54,863 nucleotides of DNA from Candidatus Peribacter sp. UBA6535 (GTDB taxonomy: Bacteria; Patescibacteriota; Gracilibacteria; Peribacterales; Peribacteraceae). Position numbers and translations under genes: made by a program. The stretch spans positions 1 to 54,863 of the forward strand of contig DJKT01000024.1 of assembly GCA_002436205.1 (NCBI GenBank), read 5' to 3'. The notes beneath the pieces were generated by a model. The model saw nothing but the letters and a program-made list of their open reading frames with translations, did no database searches and was not told where the DNA came from. This document shows positions 24,747-32,824 of this stretch, piece after piece. Each line of letters begins with the position of its first letter. Within the stretch, counting starts at the first letter, position 1.

Positions 24747-27401
24747 ATGTTGCCAAAAGCGTACGATCCATCGGGTACAGAAGATCGCATTTACAAGATG
24801 TGGGAGGATAGTGGGGCGTTTAAGCCAAGTGGAGATGAAAGCAAAGAGACATTTACTATCAGTATGCCGCCACCCAATGCCACAGGGCAGCTGCACTTGG
24901 GTCATGCATCTCGAATGACTGTCGAGGATGTATTCACTCGTTTTGCGAGAATGGGAGGCAAGGAAGCACTTTGGGTGCCTGGGACGGACCATGCAGCGAT
25001 TGCAACAGAGAATGTGGTTATTAGAAAGCTTCAGAAGGAGGGAATGAAAAGCCCTCGAGAGGAATTGGGACGTGAGAAGCTTATTGAAAAGATCAAAGAG
25101 TTTGTTGGCGAAAGTCAGGCAACTATTCGCGGCCAAGTTCGCAAGATGGGAAGTAGTTGTGATTGGTCACGTGAGCGTTATACGATGGGTGATTCATTAA
25201 ATCGTTGTGTGAATGAAGTTTTCTGTAAGATGTTTGCCGATGATTTGATCTATCGCGGTCACCGCATCGTCAACTGGGATCCAAAGCTTCAAACGAATGT
25301 GTCTGATGATGAGGTGGAGTGGAAGGATATGACCGATCCGTTTTACACATTCCAATACGGTCCGTTTCAGATTGCTACTGTACGTCCAGAGACAAAGTTT
25401 GGAGACAAGTACGTTGTCGTACATCCGGACGACAAGCGATACGCAGAATATAAGCACGGAGATACGTTTGACTGTGAATGGATCAATGGTTCTATTACTG
25501 CCACAGTCATCAAAGATGAGGCGGTGGATCCGGAGGTTGGAACAGGGGCGATGACCATTACTCCATGGCACAGCGTTGTAGATAATGAGATAGCAGATCG
25601 CCATGGACTCGACAAAGAGCAGATCATAGATTTTGATGGAAACCTGCTTCCGATAGCAGGGGAGTTTGAGGGCATGAAGATAGCGAACGCTCGTGAGAAG
25701 ATTGTCGAAAAGCTCGATAAGAAGGGATTACTTGTAAAAACGGATGAGAAGTACACGCATACAGTTGCTACAAATAGTCGTGGTGGGGGATCAATTGAGC
25801 CACAGATTAAGCTCCAGTGGTTTATTGATGTAAACCGTGAGGCAGTGGATTGGAAAGGAAAGAAGATGAGCCTCAAGCAGGTGATGCAGGACACCGTAAA
25901 GAGTGGGGACATCAAGATCATCCCCGAGCGCTTTGAGAAAGTATACTTCCACTGGATCGATAACTTGCGTGACTGGTGTATCAGTCGTCAAATTTGGTGG
26001 GGACACCAAATTCCTGTGTACTACAAAGGGGCAGAAGAGTTTGCTGGTGTAAAGCCGCCGGAGGGAGATGGCTGGAGCCAAGATCCTGACACGCTTGATA
26101 CATGGTTCTCCTCTTCACTCTGGACGTGGAGCACTCTAGTAGATCCAAAGTTAACAGAAGACTTCTCACTGACTCTTAAAGAGATTTTAGAGAAGAGCCC
26201 GGATTATCAGAAGTTCCACCCAACGCAAGTACTTGAAACTGCATATGATATTCTTTTCTTTTGGGTTGCTCGAATGATTCTGATGACGACGTATGTCATT
26301 GGCGAGGTACCCTTTGAGAAAGTGTATTTAAGTGGATTAATCCGTCAAAGAGATGGTAAGAAGATGAGTAAAAGTAATCCTGAAGGATGTATAGATCCTA
26401 TTGATATGATTGAGAAGTATGGAACAGATGCATTGCGTTTGTCGATGGTAATGGGTACTGGTGCTGGTAATGATTTGAAGCTCTACGAAGAGAAGATCGC
26501 AGGCTACAGAAACTTTGTGAATAAGCTGTGGAATGCGTCGAGGTTTGTACTTATGCAGTGTGAAGAGGCTGGGGTTGATCCACATGCGGTTGCATCCTGT
26601 ACCCCCAAAAGCCTCGCGGATAAGGCTGTAGTATCTGCACTGCAAGATTTGGTTGATGATGTATCTGAAAGTCTTGAGAAGTATCGTCTGAGTGAAGTTG
26701 GGGAGCGTCTCTATACATTCACATGGGATTATTATTGTGATTGGTATCTAGAACTTTCCAAAGGTGAAGCAAATCCTGAAGTTTTGATTCATGTTCTGCG
26801 TACGATCGTGACATTGTTGCATCCATATTGTCCGTTTGTTACAGAGGAGCTTTGGGAATCTATCAAGCCAAAAGATTCTGGCATGTTGATCTCTGAGCCA
26901 TGGCCTGAGTCGGATGCAAAGCTTAAAGATCAATCCTCACAGGATGATCTACAGATTACCATTGATGTTATCTCAGCTATTCGCAGCTTACGTGCAGATC
27001 AAGGCTTAGAGCCTGCTAAGAAGGTAAGTATTATTGTGTATTCAAAGCATGCGAAACTACTCGAGAGCCAGAGAGTACATATTGAAAGCATGACTCGTCT
27101 TGAAAATCTTACAATTGACAGTGCTGCTCAAAAACATGAAGACGTTGCTTCAGCATTTTTGAATGCTGCAGAGGTACATATGCCCCTCGAAGGTCTTATC
27201 GATAAAGATAAAGAACTTGCGAAGCTTCAAAAAGATCGTGATCAACTTGAAGGATTCATCAAGGGCATCAATGCGAAGCTTGGTAACAAGAAGTTTGTGG
27301 AAAATGCAAAAGAAGAGGTGGTTGCTTTGGAAAGAGAGAAGTTGGAGAGTGCAGAAGGGAAGTTGAAGAAGGTTTTGGAAAGACTTGAAAGTCTCAGCTA
27401 A
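24747..27401 (+). CDS. valS: Valyl-tRNA synthetase
   Basis: Charges tRNA-Val; class I aminoacyl-tRNA synthetase, 884 residues. Seen: the HIGH-type motif PPPNATGQLHLGHA near residue 47, PGTDHAAIATE, the editing domain (about 190-340), WWGHQIPVYY, the KMSKS motif GKKMSKSNPEG near residue 535, an anticodon-binding helical domain and a C-terminal coiled-coil arm rich in Glu and Lys. TAGAAT (24734-24739) ends seven bases before the ATG, a leaderless arrangement; synthetase leaders such as T-boxes are absent. Confidence 0.97.
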   Translation: MLPKAYDPSGTEDRIYKMWEDSGAFKPSGDESKETFTISMPPPNATGQLHLGHASRMTVEDVFTRFARMGGKEALWVPGTDHAAIATENVVIRKLQKEGMKSPREELGREKLIEKIKEFVGESQATIRGQVRKMGSSCDWSRERYTMGDSLNRCVNEVFCKMFADDLIYRGHRIVNWDPKLQTNVSDDEVEWKDMTDPFYTFQYGPFQIATVRPETKFGDKYVVVHPDDKRYAEYKHGDTFDCEWINGSITATVIKDEAVDPEVGTGAMTITPWHSVVDNEIADRHGLDKEQIIDFDGNLLPIAGEFEGMKIANAREKIVEKLDKKGLLVKTDEKYTHTVATNSRGGGSIEPQIKLQWFIDVNREAVDWKGKKMSLKQVMQDTVKSGDIKIIPERFEKVYFHWIDNLRDWCISRQIWWGHQIPVYYKGAEEFAGVKPPEGDGWSQDPDTLDTWFSSSLWTWSTLVDPKLTEDFSLTLKEILEKSPDYQKFHPTQVLETAYDILFFWVARMILMTTYVIGEVPFEKVYLSGLIRQRDGKKMSKSNPEGCIDPIDMIEKYGTDALRLSMVMGTGAGNDLKLYEEKIAGYRNFVNKLWNASRFVLMQCEEAGVDPHAVASCTPKSLADKAVVSALQDLVDDVSESLEKYRLSEVGERLYTFTWDYYCDWYLELSKGEANPEVLIHVLRTIVTLLHPYCPFVTEELWESIKPKDSGMLISEPWPESDAKLKDQSSQDDLQITIDVISAIRSLRADQGLEPAKKVSIIVYSKHAKLLESQRVHIESMTRLENLTIDSAAQKHEDVASAFLNAAEVHMPLEGLIDKDKELAKLQKDRDQLEGFIKGINAKLGNKKFVENAKEEVVALEREKLESAEGKLKKVLERLESLS

Positions 27402-27445
27402 TCTTTTGTTACTTTTCCGATGAAAAGAAGCTTCGCTATCTTCTT

Positions 27446-27473
27446 GTCCCTTTTTTCTTGATAAAAAAGGGAC
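27446..27473. repeat. Hairpin repeat GTCCCTTTTTT/AAAAAGGGAC
   Basis: Ten to eleven base-pair hairpin followed by an A-rich stretch and AATCAAGGCT. A second copy begins at 54844 and runs off the window. It could act as a terminator after valS. Confidence 0.6.
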
Positions 27474-27644
27474 AGAAAAAATCAAGGCTCGCGCAGACTC
27501 GTGCGAAGCAATAGAAAGAAGTAGTATTCCTGTGCGCGCATTCAACCAAGCTCCCTTCGGGACTTGGCATTCATGCGCTACATGAAAAACATTAGTACAT
27601 TCTTCGCCCTCAGACATATGCGCTCGCCAGTATGTAGGCTCGTC

Positions 27645-27812
27645 TGCCACTGTAGTGTGGACGAAGATCACCCCGCATTACGATCTACTTAGCGACGCAG
27701 TGCGAAGCTGCGCAGCAGACTTCGTCAAGGAGCGCACAGTGCATTGTGTCTTGATTGCTTCGTTCACATCAGTGGCAAAGATTTTTGGTTACTTTGTATC
27801 TACAAAGTAACA
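27645..27812 (-). repeat. MITE-like element, copy A (inverted relative to copy B)
   Basis: On the minus strand: a GTTACTTTG/CAAAGTAAC hairpin, then CAAAAATCTTTGCCACTG, an internal palindrome GCTGCGCAGC, and CTTCGTCCACACTACAGTGG. The terminal inverted repeats TGCCACTG(TA)GTGTGGACGAAGA / TTCGT(T)CACATCAGTGGCA bound 27646-27778. It is highly similar to 45335-45503. Confidence 0.7.
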
Positions 27813-27851
27813 TATGTATTACATTGTATTGCATTTGTAACACAAGCCTGT

Positions 27852-29099
27852 TTATTCAATCATTCCCAGGTGCGGTTTTTTGGCAGAACTAAGCGCCATT
27901 GCGCTACCACGCTTTAGCGACTCTCTTCCAAATTTTTTGTGCAAATCATCCATAGCCTCTTGTATATGTTCTGCTTCCTGCGCATGTTCTGGATCTTCAA
28001 ACAGCGAGTACTGCGTACCACCTTTCGGGTTTAATCCATACAGTCCAAGTCCTATCTGAGTATACGAACTTCCTTGTTCGTATAACCTTTCAAAACATTG
28101 ATGCACATAGGGAAGTACCTGCTCCTCGGTATCCATGAGTTGTGGCAATTTACTTTCTTTTTGGTCGAAGGTGTACGATGCATCGCGTAGCCATACACTT
28201 ACTACCGAACATGCCAAACCCTCACGCCGCATTTTTAGCATCGTGTAGGTCAAATGATGAAGGAGATGTGCGTACACCATCTCTCGATCTCGGGTGGGCA
28301 GGAAGCTTCTGGTACGCGAGATAGATTTTGGTGGCGCTACTTCTGTTGCTACTTTTTCTACCATCTCTCCGAGGAGTTCTCGTTGCATTGCAAGTCCTGG
28401 GCGACCAAACAGCTTCTGTACTTTCTCTTTATCTGCCATTGCAATGTCGTATGCAGTTTTCCAACCCTGTGCTGCACTGTGTAAGTCTCTGCGTTTACCA
28501 ATACCGGGTATAGCGGCTGCCGGTCTATCGTGTAAAAACACATCAACCGTTAAAAGGGAGGGGCGCTCCTGCAAAGCACCCCCACTCTGTGATGGTGATG
28601 GGTTTTTGTTTGGCCAGACTATGGTTACCCCCTCGGGCTTGATGTATTCACTCGCCATCTTTGCCAGTAATTTGCTCGTTCCTATTCCTATGGAGACAGT
28701 CAGATTTACCGATCGCTTCACGGTTTCTTGAAGTTCGAGTGCCCAGTACTTCAGATTGTCAGGCAATCCTCCCGGTAGACTCTTTAAATCCAAAAACCAC
28801 TCATCAACACTGTAACGCTCAATCACAGGACAACGGTTTTTGAGAATTTGTTCTATCTGGCGAGAGGCGAGCAGTGCTTCGTCAAAGTCCGAAGGAAGTG
28901 CGACTGCCCCTCTGCAGAGTTTGCGTGCCTCTGATAGGCGCATTCCTGTTTTTACTCCCTTTGCCTTTGCTTCGTAGCTTGCGGCAATCACACAGCCACC
29001 TCCCATACCGAGGGCAAGGATGGGCTTCCCGATCAAATCAGGTCGTTTGCGTTGTAATGCAGAGGCGAAGAAGGCGTCTGCGTCGATGTGGGCGATCAT
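27852..29099 (-). CDS. dinB: Y-family DNA polymerase IV (DinB)
   Basis: Low-fidelity translesion polymerase, 415 residues. Seen: the N-terminal catalytic HIDADAFFAS, palm motif YSVDEWFLDL (near 103) in which the catalytic Asp-Glu are kept but Trp replaces the usual Ala, SIGIGTSKLLAKMAS, and the helix-hairpin-helix thumb AAIPGIGKRRDL. The little-finger domain follows; a C-terminal clamp-binding sequence is not obvious. It lies downstream of lexA, with one small gene and repeats between them, so SOS control is plausible. Confidence 0.93.
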   Translation of the reverse strand: MIAHIDADAFFASALQRKRPDLIGKPILALGMGGGCVIAASYEAKAKGVKTGMRLSEARKLCRGAVALPSDFDEALLASRQIEQILKNRCPVIERYSVDEWFLDLKSLPGGLPDNLKYWALELQETVKRSVNLTVSIGIGTSKLLAKMASEYIKPEGVTIVWPNKNPSPSQSGGALQERPSLLTVDVFLHDRPAAAIPGIGKRRDLHSAAQGWKTAYDIAMADKEKVQKLFGRPGLAMQRELLGEMVEKVATEVAPPKSISRTRSFLPTRDREMVYAHLLHHLTYTMLKMRREGLACSVVSVWLRDASYTFDQKESKLPQLMDTEEQVLPYVHQCFERLYEQGSSYTQIGLGLYGLNPKGGTQYSLFEDPEHAQEAEHIQEAMDDLHKKFGRESLKRGSAMALSSAKKPHLGMIE

Positions 29100-29104
29100 A
29101 ACGA

Positions 29105-29135
29105 GGGGTTGGGGGCTAGTAGCTAGTAGTTCGGG
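29105..29135. repeat. G-rich TAGCTAG-type repeat between dinB and the four-helix-bundle gene
   Basis: GGGGTTGGGGGCTAGTAGC and CTAGTAG units. On the minus strand it encodes the last residues (TTSY) and stop of the four-helix-bundle protein and ends five bases before dinB. Confidence 0.65.
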
Positions 29136-29493
29136 ATTGTATTGATCTCAGTAATCCATTTATTAGTTTTGCGACAGTTACTGTTTGTTCTGCTAGAACA
29201 TCGAAATCATCTTTTTGAATGTAGTGCACATCTTTAGCTATCAGTATTTGATTTTGTGTTTCTGTAAGAGATGCCAGAGCAATTCGGTAAAACTGTGTTT
29301 TTTCTTTTTGCGACTTTCTACCGAACCCTTCTGCAATATTGGAAGTGATAGATACAGCAGCACGGCGTAGTTGAGATGTTAATCCAAACATTTCTGTCTT
29401 TGGAAATGTATTTGTTATTTGATAAATACTTAGTACAAATTTATGCCCTTCTTGCCAGGCTTTGAGACTAGTAAACGATTTAATTTTTTCCAT
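29116..29493 (-). CDS. Four-helix bundle protein (S23/23S rRNA intervening-sequence family)
   Basis: 125 residues of the family found in 23S rRNA intervening sequences and as free-standing genes in many phyla. Seen: the typical start FTSLKAWQEGHKFVLSIYQ, the core TSQLRRAAVSITSNIAEG near residues 40-60, and FYRIALASLTET with a helix ending LINGLLRSI. Function is unknown for the family. It sits exactly between lexA and dinB and is flanked by inverted copies of a G-rich repeat; its stop codon comes from that repeat, which suggests it arrived as an insertion. Confidence 0.88.
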   Translation of the reverse strand: MEKIKSFTSLKAWQEGHKFVLSIYQITNTFPKTEMFGLTSQLRRAAVSITSNIAEGFGRKSQKEKTQFYRIALASLTETQNQILIAKDVHYIQKDDFDVLAEQTVTVAKLINGLLRSIQSRTTSY

Positions 29494-29527
29494 AGAAAAG
29501 AAAACGAATAGAAATGATTCAAAATTT

Positions 29528-29560
29528 CCCCCTAACCCCTAGCTACTAACCCCTAGCTAC
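29528..29560. repeat. C-rich/TAGCTAG-type repeat between the four-helix-bundle gene and lexA
   Basis: CCCCTAACCCCTAGCTAC units, the inverse orientation of the repeat at 29105. It begins at the lexA stop codon: the TAG of lexA is its first triplet on the minus strand. Confidence 0.65.
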
Positions 29561-30165
29561 ATCTTTCGTATCATGCCTTCCATGACTCCTGCAACTTGCA
29601 GTTCTTCCATGGCGTACATATCCGGATAGTCCGGGTTTTCTGCCTGAAGGTAGTATTTACCTTTATCACGCTTGAGACGCTTGAGAGTGAATTCACCATC
29701 AAGGACGCCAACGACAATATCATTAAGCTTCGGTGTTTTCTTGCGGTTTACGACAATCACATCTCCTTCGAATATTCCGGCGTCTATCATACTGTCACCC
29801 TTTACGCGGAGGAGGAATGTTGAGGAGCGGTCCCCAATCAGATACGTATCCAAAGAAATCATTTCCTCTGCCTGCTCTTCTACGGGGGCTGCAAATCCTG
29901 CGGAGATGGGACCGAAGAGTGGAAGCATCATTGGCTGTGCCATTCCTTCATCCTTGTCGCTCATTTCCATAATTTTAATGCGTCCTTTCGGGTCTTTCTC
30001 CAGTTGCCCCTCGCGCACCAATACATTGACCACTTTTGCGACCGCATTTTTACTACTGACACCAAAGGCAAGAGCAAGGTCTGCAAGAGAGGGCGAGTAT
30101 CCACGTTTGCGTTGGAATTCTCCAATGTAATTAAGCACAGTGCGTTGGTGTGGGGTGAGAGTCAT
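29557..30165 (-). CDS. lexA: LexA repressor (SOS response)
   Basis: 202 residues. N-terminal winged helix (about 1-65: TPHQRTVLNYIGEFQRKRGY then SSKNAVAKVVNVL), then the S24 peptidase domain. The self-cleavage Ala-Gly is in GPISAGFAAP (near 90), the catalytic Ser is in VKGDSMIDAGI (near 124), and the Lys is in GEFTLKRLKR (near 162). All three are present, so RecA-stimulated self-cleavage should work. dinB is downstream, split from it by one small gene. I did not find a clean LexA operator upstream (only a half site, CGAAC, near 30187). Confidence 0.94.
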   Translation of the reverse strand: MTLTPHQRTVLNYIGEFQRKRGYSPSLADLALAFGVSSKNAVAKVVNVLVREGQLEKDPKGRIKIMEMSDKDEGMAQPMMLPLFGPISAGFAAPVEEQAEEMISLDTYLIGDRSSTFLLRVKGDSMIDAGIFEGDVIVVNRKKTPKLNDIVVGVLDGEFTLKRLKRDKGKYYLQAENPDYPDMYAMEELQVAGVMEGMIRKM

Positions 30166-30258
30166 AAATGTGTTGGGTACGTTCGTCCACCATAGTAGGT
30201 GTACGAGTGTGCACTGTCAATAAGCTGAGGTTGCATTCCGCTGCTTCTTGTTTTTTTA

Positions 30259-31188
30259 TTACACATTCTCCTCTGCATCATCACTGATGATGTCGAGGTC
30301 TTTAAGCTGACTGAGTTCCAGATAGGTAATAGTCCATACCGTTTGCCTGAACACCGTAAGATAGGCAAAGAAGTAGCTGGCTATTATTGTCAGTATGAAC
30401 CCGATGATACTTCCAATGGTGTAACTGACAACTGGTGAAAAGAATTTTGCAAGTAGCAGTCCCACACCAATAACAACGCCGGGAACTAGGAGAATCATGA
30501 CGATGTTAATGATGATACGCAGGCTGATAACGAAGAGAAGAATCAGCAGGAAGACAATGTGCCCCAAGTGGCTGATGATCAGCTTCATACTTTTACCAAT
30601 GGCGGCGAATGGTCCGTGCTTGTGAATAACAATTGCCTCTTCGGCAAACGCTGCAAAGAACTGGAGGATACTACTAAACACCCAGAAGAATCCCAGTAGT
30701 CCTAAGGGAAGCAGCAGGAAGTCTCCACCGGGTCCATACCGGATCATCAGAGAGCCGATGGTAATAACAGTAGAAATACCGCCCAATACAAAGAGTTCAT
30801 GAACGATGAAGATGGGGACACAGTTATACAGTGCAAGAATCAATCCTCCTTTTACCTCTTGTTTCGTGTGCGACTTTGCAGCAAGTCCGATAATGGCACC
30901 TTTGGCAAAGTGCGGGAAGACAAGCTCTATGGCTACCATAGAGAAGATGATAATAATCAATGTCCACGCAGCACTGGCAGGCATGTACTTTAAAAACAGT
31001 TCTTCCATTGCAAAGAAGCTGATGGTTTCCCCTCTAATGACATAGAGGTAGAAGAACCAGGACTGGTAAATCAGGAGTTTGATATTAAGCAATGTCTCCA
31101 GCAATGCAGAGGAGAATCCCCAGCGGCGAAGCTGTTTCTCCTTTTTGGTCATGGCCCATGCTTTGGCGATTATTTCTCGGGGCGTCAC
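30259..31188 (-). CDS. Polytopic membrane protein, unknown function
   Basis: 309 residues, starting at GTG 31188. About six hydrophobic helices, with polar loops carrying EEAIVIHKHGPFAAIGKSMK between helices. The overall shape (helices, then a Gly-Lys loop, then helices) is like membrane-domain proteins annotated as DUF-type or glycerophosphodiester phosphodiesterase membrane domains, but I see no catalytic residues. It lies between the LCP gene and lexA on the same strand, with only a repeat separating it from the LCP gene. Confidence 0.65.
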   Translation of the reverse strand: MTPREIIAKAWAMTKKEKQLRRWGFSSALLETLLNIKLLIYQSWFFYLYVIRGETISFFAMEELFLKYMPASAAWTLIIIIFSMVAIELVFPHFAKGAIIGLAAKSHTKQEVKGGLILALYNCVPIFIVHELFVLGGISTVITIGSLMIRYGPGGDFLLLPLGLLGFFWVFSSILQFFAAFAEEAIVIHKHGPFAAIGKSMKLIISHLGHIVFLLILLFVISLRIIINIVMILLVPGVVIGVGLLLAKFFSPVVSYTIGSIIGFILTIIASYFFAYLTVFRQTVWTITYLELSQLKDLDIISDDAEENV

Positions 31189-31190
31189 GA

Positions 31191-31224
31191 TAGGGGTAAG
31201 GGGTAAGTAGCTAGGGGCTAGGGG
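31191..31224. repeat. G-rich repeat filling an intra-operon gap
   Basis: TAGGGGTAAGGGGTAAG followed by TAGCTAGGGGCTAGGGG. It occupies the whole space between the LCP gene stop and the next gene's GTG. Confidence 0.6.
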
Positions 31225-31225
31225 A

Positions 31226-32749
31226 TTATTTGATTAGATCCTGTACAGGAGTGTAGCGGTAGTCCTTTCCGAGGATAATTGTAGCACGCTCTCGCTGTGT
31301 ATCTGGCAAATCCAATGGTGCAGGAATAGCCTCTATATCAAGCAATGTACTGAAGAATTCTACAATAGCATCAGGTTCTGGTGGTGTAATAATCATAGAA
31401 GATTCACGTTTTTCGGTCTCTCCATTCTCAATTTTGGTCACAGAGAAACCAAAGCGCGTAAGCTCTGTGGCAAGCTTTCTGGCAGAACCAGGCGCGGCAC
31501 CTGCATTCAGCACAGCGACATTCGGTGCATCGAGGTAGATTTCTCTGTTACGGAAAATAAGTTCTGCAAAAGACTGTGGCTGCTTCCAGGTTACGGGGAA
31601 TTCAGGGATGGATACCGGTAGCAGTACTGATGCCCCTTCAAACAGATTCCTTGGTGGTGTATACAGCATACCGCCTGGCTCGATGATGTAATCGTAAAGT
31701 GCATTTCGGTCATTAAGTTGCATACTAATGATGTTGTCTCGGTTTAGCTTTTGTCCAAGCTGCGCGGCTCCTATAAGTTCTCGCAGTGTCATAGTTGTTT
31801 CAACATTCTCACTCATGATTTTCATAAATGATGTTATGGCCGCAGGGTCACTAAGAACACCTTCTTCTTTGGCAGTGTGTGCCATAGCCCCAAGAATTTG
31901 CTGTTGGCGAGCGGAGCGACCGAAGTCACTGCTGGTGTGGCGGCTACGTGCGTACTTGAGAGCAGTTTCTCCATCCAGATGTCTAGGACCTGCGCGAATA
32001 ACGAATGGTTCGAACCCAAAGTTTTCATCCGGATACTCGTAGTCCTCAATATCGTATGGCACATCGATGTCTATGCCTCCCAATACATCAACAGCACGTG
32101 TGAAGGCGATGAAGTCTACTTTGATTGTGTGGTGAATCTCTATGCCAAGCTTGGTACCAAGTTCTTCGCCCAAGTATTCCAGCGTTTGCTTAGAAGCGAT
32201 GGCAGGCTCAACGCCTTTTTGGAAAATCAAATAACTGCGAAAGTCTCGGTACATGGTATTCAGTCTTCCTTTCCCCATCTTTTCTGTCTTTAAGAAGTAT
32301 GTATCGCGGGGAAGGGAAAGGAGTACTGCGCTCTGGGTGTTATCTGGATCGATACTGGCGATCATAATAGTATCGGTGAGGTTTTTCCCGTCGTGGTCTG
32401 CGTGACCTTGTCCCATTAGAAGAAAATTTGTAAAGCCTCGGTCATCTTTTTCTAAATTTACTCCAGCGATGCTGATGACATTAGAAATTCCTAAGCTGCG
32501 CACGGACATCATTGCTTTACCGATACCTGCAAGAAGTAACAATGCAACCAGTACGGCGATGAGTACAGTGAGCGTTCTTTTTAAGACTCCAAGACGGTGC
32601 TCTTTTTTCTTTTCACGCGTGTGACGCCTCTTCCACTGATGGTAGATTCCCATCACCGGTTGGGCGATCGTGAGAATAGCGGCTGCGCGACCAGCCCAGA
32701 GCTTTGCGCTACTGGGTTTATCACTAAGCTTTCGAACACGAAAAGACAT
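31226..32749 (-). CDS. LytR-CpsA-Psr (LCP) family wall-polymer transferase
   Basis: 507 residues, expected to attach anionic or sugar polymers from lipid carriers to peptidoglycan. A basic cytoplasmic N-terminus, one membrane helix (about 55-78), then the LCP domain: NFLLMGQG, DTIMIASIDP, LLSLPRDTYF, GRLNTMY and the Arg-rich HLDGETALKYARSRHTSSDFGR, which match the lipid-binding and catalytic Arg/Asp motifs. The C-terminal part is a LytR_C domain (about 400-500: NVAVLNAGAAPGSARKLATE). It opens an operon with the membrane protein downstream. TAAGCT lies seven bases before the ATG. Confidence 0.92.
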   Translation of the reverse strand: MSFRVRKLSDKPSSAKLWAGRAAAILTIAQPVMGIYHQWKRRHTREKKKEHRLGVLKRTLTVLIAVLVALLLLAGIGKAMMSVRSLGISNVISIAGVNLEKDDRGFTNFLLMGQGHADHDGKNLTDTIMIASIDPDNTQSAVLLSLPRDTYFLKTEKMGKGRLNTMYRDFRSYLIFQKGVEPAIASKQTLEYLGEELGTKLGIEIHHTIKVDFIAFTRAVDVLGGIDIDVPYDIEDYEYPDENFGFEPFVIRAGPRHLDGETALKYARSRHTSSDFGRSARQQQILGAMAHTAKEEGVLSDPAAITSFMKIMSENVETTMTLRELIGAAQLGQKLNRDNIISMQLNDRNALYDYIIEPGGMLYTPPRNLFEGASVLLPVSIPEFPVTWKQPQSFAELIFRNREIYLDAPNVAVLNAGAAPGSARKLATELTRFGFSVTKIENGETEKRESSMIITPPEPDAIVEFFSTLLDIEAIPAPLDLPDTQRERATIILGKDYRYTPVQDLIK

Positions 32750-32795
32750 TGGAAATAGCTTACCGTAAACGATCTATTCGTAATAGTGTTTTTCA

Positions 32796-32814
32796 GTACA
32801 CCTTTATGGTGTAC
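32796..32814. promoter_or_regulatory. Perfect inverted repeat GTACACC-TTTAT-GGTGTAC
   Basis: Seven-base arms around five bases, in the region between the divergent LCP gene and the hydroxyacid dehydrogenase as it was before the IS entered. It may be a repressor operator for one or both, or a weak terminator. Confidence 0.4.
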
Positions 32815-32824
32815 GGGCGTGTTT

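Larger units (their letters stand above)
27402..27851. other. 450-base gene-free region built of repeats
   Basis: No gene is visible. From left to right: a degenerate GTTACTTTTC/GAAAAG hairpin, a GTCCC hairpin (27446-27473), a region of inverted repeats including CCAAG/CTTGG (about 27548-27569), the MITE-like element (27645-27778), and a GTTACTTTG/CAAAGTAAC hairpin (27789-27812). Confidence 0.6.

Noticed and set aside
24511..24771. 86-residue minus-strand ORF with a CPSC motif upstream of valS
   Set aside because: It spans a strong plus-strand terminator, dispersed repeats and the valS start, has no promoter or coupled neighbour, and its composition looks random.
30166..30258. LexA operator upstream of lexA
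   Set aside because: Only a half site CGAAC with a poor partner is seen; neither the CGAAC-N4-GTTCG nor the CTGT-N8-ACAG pattern is present.
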